Part shown: positions 22,048-25,883 of the stretch, piece by piece
Numbering within the stretch: position 1 is the first letter of the stretch
Layout of the letters: every line of letters begins with the position of its first letter
DNA from: Prevotella sp. CAG:924
GTDB taxonomy: Bacteria; Bacteroidota; Bacteroidia; Bacteroidales; Bacteroidaceae
NCBI GenBank assembly: GCA_000431975.1
Contig: HF988478.1
Location: forward strand, 1 to 25,883
Reading direction: 5' to 3'
DNA length: 25,883 bases
The notes under the pieces: model-generated
Database searches by the model: none
Told to the model about the DNA's origin: nothing
Seen by the model: the letters and a program-made list of their open reading frames with translations, nothing else
Translations under genes and position numbers: made by a program

Positions 22048-24162
22048 TTATTTCGTGGTGTCGGTCGTGGCGGGAACGTCGGCGTCGTTGTCGCCGTCCT
22101 GCTGCTTGCGGGCAGCCTCGGCGGCCTCGTGCTCGGCCTGTGCCTGCTTCACGGCATCGGGCATGTCCTCGAGCTTGGGAGCGTCGGCCTCCTCGCGGGC
22201 CTTCTTCTCGGCCTCGATGCGGTCGTTCTCCTCGATGAGCTCCTGTGTGCGGCTCACCCAGGGACGCTTGCCGAAGATCTTCTCCACGTCGTCGGCATAG
22301 ATCACCTCTTTCTGGAAGAGGAGATCGGCCAGCTGACGGTGGCCGTCCTTGTGCTCCTCGAGAATCTGCTTGGCACGTGTGTACTGCTCGTTGATCATGC
22401 GCAGCACCTCATCGTCCATCACCTTGGCCGTCGTCTCGCTGTAGGGACGCTGGAACTGGTACTCCTGGTTGTTGTAGTAGCAGATGTTGGGGAGCTTGTC
22501 GCTCATGCCGGCATAAGCCACCATGCCGTAGGCGCTCTTCGTGGCGCGCTCCAGGTCGTTCATGGCTCCGGTGGATACCTGTCCGATGAAGAGCTCCTCA
22601 GCGGCGCGGCCGCCCAGGAGGGCACACATCTCGTCGAACATTTCTTCCTTCGTGGTGATGACACGCTCCTCGGGGAGGTACCAGGCGGCACCGAGCGCCT
22701 GACCGCGTGGAACGATGGTGACCTTCACCAGCGGGTTGGCGTGCTGGCAGAACCAGCTGATCGTGGCATGGCCGGCCTCGTGGATGGCGATGGCCCGCTT
22801 CTCGTCGGCGGTCATCACCTTGGTCTTCTTCTCCAGACCACCGATGATACGGTCGACAGCGTCGAGGAAGTCCTGCTTCGTGACGGTCTTCTTATTGTGA
22901 CGGGCAGCGATGAGGGCTGCCTCGTTGCAGACGTTGGCGATGTCGGCACCGGAGAAGCCCGGCGTCTGACGGGCGAGGATGTCGAGGTCGAGGCTGTCGT
23001 CGGTCTTGATGGGACGCAGGTGGACCTTGAAGATGGCCTTGCGCTCGGCCAGGTCGGGGAGGTCGACATGGATCTGACGGTCGAAACGTCCGGCACGCAG
23101 CAGGGCCTTGTCGAGCATGTCGGCACGGTTGGTGGCCGCGAGGACGATGACACCCGAGTTGCTGCCGAAGCCGTCCATCTCGGTGAGCAGGGCGTTGAGC
23201 GTGTTCTCGCGCTCATCGTTGCCGCCCATGGCGGGATTCTTGGAGCGGGCACGTCCGACGGCATCGATCTCGTCGATGAAGATGATGCAGGGAGCTTTCT
23301 GCTTGGCCTGTGCGAAGACGTCGCGTACGCGGGAAGCACCCACACCGACGAACATCTCTACGAAGTCGGAACCCGACATCGAGAAGAAGGGCACGCCGGC
23401 CTCACCGGCAACGGCCTTGGCCAACAGGGTCTTACCTGTTCCCGGAGGACCGATGAGGAGGGCTCCCTTGGGGATCTTACCACCCAGCTCGGTATATTTC
23501 TTCGGGCTCTTGAGGAACTCGACGATCTCTTCCACTTCCTGCTTGGCACCTTCCTGGCCGGCCACGTCCTTGAACGTGACGCCTACGTCGCCGGCTTTCT
23601 CATAGAGCTTGGCCTTGCTCTTGCCGACGGAGAAGACGCCTCCGCCTCCGTTGCCTCCGACACCGCCCATGCGGCGTCCCATCCACCAGATGAAGAGGAA
23701 GAAGATGATGATCGGGGAGAGGTTGATGAGGATGGTGAGCAGGTCGCTGCCCTTGGCATTCTCATAGCTGAAGCTCTCGAGCTTCTTCTGCTTCTGAGCC
23801 GTGCTGAGGAACTTCTCCAGCTCGTCGACCGAACCGAACTCCACATTGACGTAGGGATCGGTGCCCACCTCCTTGGCGGTGAGCTGGAAGACGGTGCGGA
23901 TATGTTGCGGCTTGACATACATGCGGAGCGTCGACTCGGACTTGTTGATGATTACGCGGTCGGCATAGCCTTTCTCCACATAGGTCTGGAATTGCGTGTA
24001 GGTGGCATCGTGGCCGCTGCCCATCGCACTCTTGGCTATGGAGTTGCCGCCACCGGTGAAGAACAGAATAGCCAGAACGATGCCCACGATGATGTAGATC
24101 CAGTTCATGTTGAACCGGGGCATCTTTGGCTGGTTGTCCTGTTTGTTGGGGTTGTTGTCCAT
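22048..24162 (-). CDS. ftsH: ATP-dependent zinc metalloprotease FtsH
   Basis: 704 residues. It is a membrane-anchored AAA protease that degrades unassembled membrane proteins and regulatory proteins. Two transmembrane segments (about 21-37 and 143-160) flank a periplasmic domain. Walker A GPPGTGKT is at 238-245, Walker B IIFIDE at 293-298, and the second region of homology contains GRFDRQ at 358-363. The zinc site is HEAGH at 461-465. The tail after about 640 is acidic and Ala/Glu-rich, as in Bacteroidetes FtsH. It lies 61 bases after rsfS, with a small ACACCC/GGGTGT hairpin (24198-24215) in the gap. It is complete and probably essential. Confidence 0.97.
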   Translation of the reverse strand: MDNNPNKQDNQPKMPRFNMNWIYIIVGIVLAILFFTGGGNSIAKSAMGSGHDATYTQFQTYVEKGYADRVIINKSESTLRMYVKPQHIRTVFQLTAKEVGTDPYVNVEFGSVDELEKFLSTAQKQKKLESFSYENAKGSDLLTILINLSPIIIFFLFIWWMGRRMGGVGGNGGGGVFSVGKSKAKLYEKAGDVGVTFKDVAGQEGAKQEVEEIVEFLKSPKKYTELGGKIPKGALLIGPPGTGKTLLAKAVAGEAGVPFFSMSGSDFVEMFVGVGASRVRDVFAQAKQKAPCIIFIDEIDAVGRARSKNPAMGGNDERENTLNALLTEMDGFGSNSGVIVLAATNRADMLDKALLRAGRFDRQIHVDLPDLAERKAIFKVHLRPIKTDDSLDLDILARQTPGFSGADIANVCNEAALIAARHNKKTVTKQDFLDAVDRIIGGLEKKTKVMTADEKRAIAIHEAGHATISWFCQHANPLVKVTIVPRGQALGAAWYLPEERVITTKEEMFDEMCALLGGRAAEELFIGQVSTGAMNDLERATKSAYGMVAYAGMSDKLPNICYYNNQEYQFQRPYSETTAKVMDDEVLRMINEQYTRAKQILEEHKDGHRQLADLLFQKEVIYADDVEKIFGKRPWVSRTQELIEENDRIEAEKKAREEADAPKLEDMPDAVKQAQAEHEAAEAARKQQDGDNDADVPATTDTTK

Positions 24163-24197
24163 TGTTGTTATTGTTTATCCATTGAATGATTTGGTTT

Positions 24198-24215
24198 ACA
24201 CCCATCAAAGGGTGT
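24198..24215 (-). promoter_or_regulatory. Small hairpin in the rsfS-ftsH gap
   Basis: ACACCC (24198-24203) and GGGTGT (24210-24215) form a perfect 6-bp stem with loop ATCAAA, just before the ftsH leader. It has no T-run and may tune ftsH expression; the support is weak. Confidence 0.3.
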
Positions 24216-24223
24216 GCCATGGA

Positions 24224-24583
24224 TCAATCGAGATTCGGAATTTTTGTTAAACATGCGTCTTCCCAGAGATTCTCCAGGTCGTAGAAGGCACGGGCCTCGG
24301 GCTGGAAGATATGTACGAGAACGTCGCAATAGTCGAGGGCCACCCACTGGTCGGAGCCCAGTCCTACGACATTGATGGGCTTCTCGTGTGCCTCCTTACG
24401 GCAGAAATCGCCCACCGACTCGGCGATGGCCTCGATCTGCGAGGGGGAGTTGCCTTGGCAGATGACGAAATAGCTGGCAATGGCGCCGTCGGTCTTCTGC
24501 AAATCGGCCACTACGATGTTTTCACCTTTCTTTTCCTGGATACCTCTGGTAATGATATTCACTAAGTCTTTTGCTGTTGTCAT
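24224..24583 (-). CDS. rsfS: Ribosomal silencing factor RsfS
   Basis: 119 residues (YbeB/Iojap family), normal length. It binds ribosomal protein L14 and blocks joining of the subunits when nutrients are low. Typical sequence: ENIVVADLQKTDGAIASYFV, ICQGNSPSQIEAIAESVGDF, then GLGSDQWVALDYCDVLVHIF ending in an F-E-ARAFYDLENLW element. It is first in the minus-strand operon with ftsH, cdsA and the epimerase gene, an arrangement common in Bacteroidetes. Confidence 0.95.
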   Translation of the reverse strand: MTTAKDLVNIITRGIQEKKGENIVVADLQKTDGAIASYFVICQGNSPSQIEAIAESVGDFCRKEAHEKPINVVGLGSDQWVALDYCDVLVHIFQPEARAFYDLENLWEDACLTKIPNLD

Positions 24584-24630
24584 TCAGATGTTTTGATTTA
24601 TATACGGATGAAATAACTAATTAGTACACG

Positions 24631-24661
24631 CAAAGTTACGAGTAATAATCGATACTTGAAA
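24631..24661 (-). promoter_or_regulatory. Promoter of rsfS-ftsH-cdsA-epimerase operon
   Basis: On the minus strand this reads TTTC (24661-24658), 19 bases, then TAACTTTG (24638-24631), close to the Bacteroidetes consensus, 48 bases before the rsfS ATG. Confidence 0.65.
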
Positions 24662-24696
24662 GATTTGGGGCTTTTATTTGAGAAAAATTTAGCTTC

Positions 24697-25812
24697 TCAG
24701 AGCGTGATCTCTGCCGATCCGTAGCAGCGGTGGTGGTTCTGGTCGTAGACGACGCAGAACTGTCCGGGCGCTACGCCGTGCACGGGCTTGTCGGCATGGA
24801 GGACGGCGGTGTTGCCATCGAGCAGCTCGAGGGTGCCGGGCAGGTAGCCGGGTGTGTGCCGGATCTTGAAGGTGACGCGCAGATGGCTGCTGTCGCCAAC
24901 TGCCGGCGTATGGGCATCGTCGGCGGGAGGGCAGGTGAGCCAGTGGAGATCGTGCATGGGGATGTCCTGCCGGTAGGCCGTCTGCGGATCGTAGCCGTGG
25001 CTGACGTAGAGGATGTTGCGGTCGATGTCCTTCCTGACGACGAACCACGGGCCGCCGCCGAGGCCGAGGCCTTTGCGCTGTCCGATGGTGTGGAACCAGT
25101 GGCCCTTGTGCTCTCCGATCTTACGGCCGGTCTCCAGCTCGATGACATCGCCAATGCGCTCGCCGACGAAGCGGCGCACGTAGTCGTCGTAGTTGATGTT
25201 GCCGAGGAAGCAGATGCCCTGCGAGTCCTTGCGGCGGGCATTGACGAGATGCTCGCGCTCGGCGATCTCGCGCACCTCGTTCTTCACATAATGGCCGATG
25301 GGGAAGAGGGCCTTGGCGAGCTGCCAGTCGTAGATCTGGGCAAGGAAGTCGGTCTGGTCCTTCACGGGATCGGGAGAGGTGGTGAGCCACTTGCGGCCCT
25401 CGTCATCGTATTCGGTCTGGGCATAGTGGCCGGTGGCGATGAGGTCGTACTCATGGCCTTTCTTCTCGTAGAAGGCGCCGAACTTGATGAGGCGGTTGCA
25501 CATCACGTCGGGATTGGGCGTGAAGCCGGCCTTCACCTTCTCCATGGTGTAGCGCGTCACCTGGCTCCAGTATTCCTTGTGGCAGTCGATGACCTCGATG
25601 GAGCAGCCGTACTTCCTGGCCACGGCGGTGGCCATCTCGAGGTCTTCCTCGGAGGTGCAGTCCCACTCCTCCTTCTCCTCGGGACCGATCATGATGTAGA
25701 AGCAGTCGGGGTGGAGGCCCAGGCGGGCAAACTCGTACACGACGACGGCACTGTCGACACCGCCAGAGAGGAGGACGGCGATGCGCTTGCCACGTATATC
25801 TTCGATGTTCAT
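24697..25812 (-). CDS. mnmA: tRNA-specific 2-thiouridylase
   Basis: 371 residues. It adds sulfur to U34 of tRNA-Lys, -Glu and -Gln. The PP-loop SGGVDSA is at 16-22, the catalytic Cys in NPDVMCNRLIKFG is C105, and the second Cys in DSQGICFLG is C201. IGQRKGLGLGG marks the tRNA-binding central domain and the C-terminal beta-barrel is complete. The N-terminal MNIEDIRGKRIAVLL is typical for Bacteroidetes. A separate promoter precedes rsfS, so mnmA is probably its own unit. The remaining bases to the window end (25,813-25,883) show no gene. Confidence 0.96.
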   Translation of the reverse strand: MNIEDIRGKRIAVLLSGGVDSAVVVYEFARLGLHPDCFYIMIGPEEKEEWDCTSEEDLEMATAVARKYGCSIEVIDCHKEYWSQVTRYTMEKVKAGFTPNPDVMCNRLIKFGAFYEKKGHEYDLIATGHYAQTEYDDEGRKWLTTSPDPVKDQTDFLAQIYDWQLAKALFPIGHYVKNEVREIAEREHLVNARRKDSQGICFLGNINYDDYVRRFVGERIGDVIELETGRKIGEHKGHWFHTIGQRKGLGLGGGPWFVVRKDIDRNILYVSHGYDPQTAYRQDIPMHDLHWLTCPPADDAHTPAVGDSSHLRVTFKIRHTPGYLPGTLELLDGNTAVLHADKPVHGVAPGQFCVVYDQNHHRCYGSAEITL

Positions 25813-25883
25813 TGTCTTTGTTTGGTTGGGTTGGTGCGGACAGGACTGCCGGCCTTGCAGGGCATGGGCCGGACAGCCTGCCG

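Noticed and set aside
22129..24189. 686-residue plus-strand frame opposite ftsH
   Set aside because: Long antisense shadow caused by GC-rich codon use; the FtsH frame contains every family motif.
1..25883. CRISPR array, rRNA or tRNA genes
   Set aside because: No regularly spaced repeats and no recognisable rRNA or tRNA sequence were seen on either strand by eye.

Overview
The window looks like a Bacteroidales chromosome, probably Prevotellaceae (inference). The evidence is the many promoter-like TAnnTTTG boxes, the weak Shine-Dalgarno signals, an IntDOT-type integrase beside an NBU-like mobilizable element, and the core order rsfS-ftsH-cdsA. It splits sharply in composition: about 1-17,100 is AT-richer accessory DNA, and 17,122-25,812 is visibly GC-rich housekeeping DNA.

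Left edge (1-1,641): remnants of a Bacteroides-type phage structural module on the minus strand. One ORF carries an in-frame TAG at codon 12 and the next is a fragment without a clear start. About 650 bases without a gene follow. Mobilizable element (about 1.6-9.5 kb): tyrosine integrase lacking the first catalytic Arg, a RhuM-like small protein, a primase/helicase-like replication protein, a TGATGAAA repeat cluster (candidate origin), an oriT-like hairpin region and a MobV relaxase. The order int - small ORF - primase - mob resembles NBU1. Its apparent cargo is three consecutive secreted proteins: a WG-repeat protein broken by a frameshift in a G5 run, a two-repeat Ig-like protein and a SIMPL-domain protein.

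Conflict-gene cluster (9.6-16.9 kb): a DUF4143-type ATPase frameshifted by an exact 11-bp tandem duplication that also creates a GTGA stop/restart, a hipBA toxin-antitoxin pair with an inverted-repeat operator, a hairpin-rich 690-bp non-coding stretch, and a two-gene AAA ATPase + subtilisin-like protease operon. That operon matches the IetAS plasmid-stability and anti-phage type and is the strongest candidate for an active defence system here.

Core (17.1 kb to end): menE (minus), frr-rsgA (plus, overlapping by one base), then a minus-strand run mnmA, rsfS-ftsH-cdsA-aldose epimerase. The last four look like one operon from a promoter near 24,631-24,661, closed by a strong hairpin at 20,127-20,170. 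All core ORFs are intact, whereas three of the accessory ORFs are interrupted. That pattern suggests decaying or phase-variable cargo rather than uniformly poor sequence quality.
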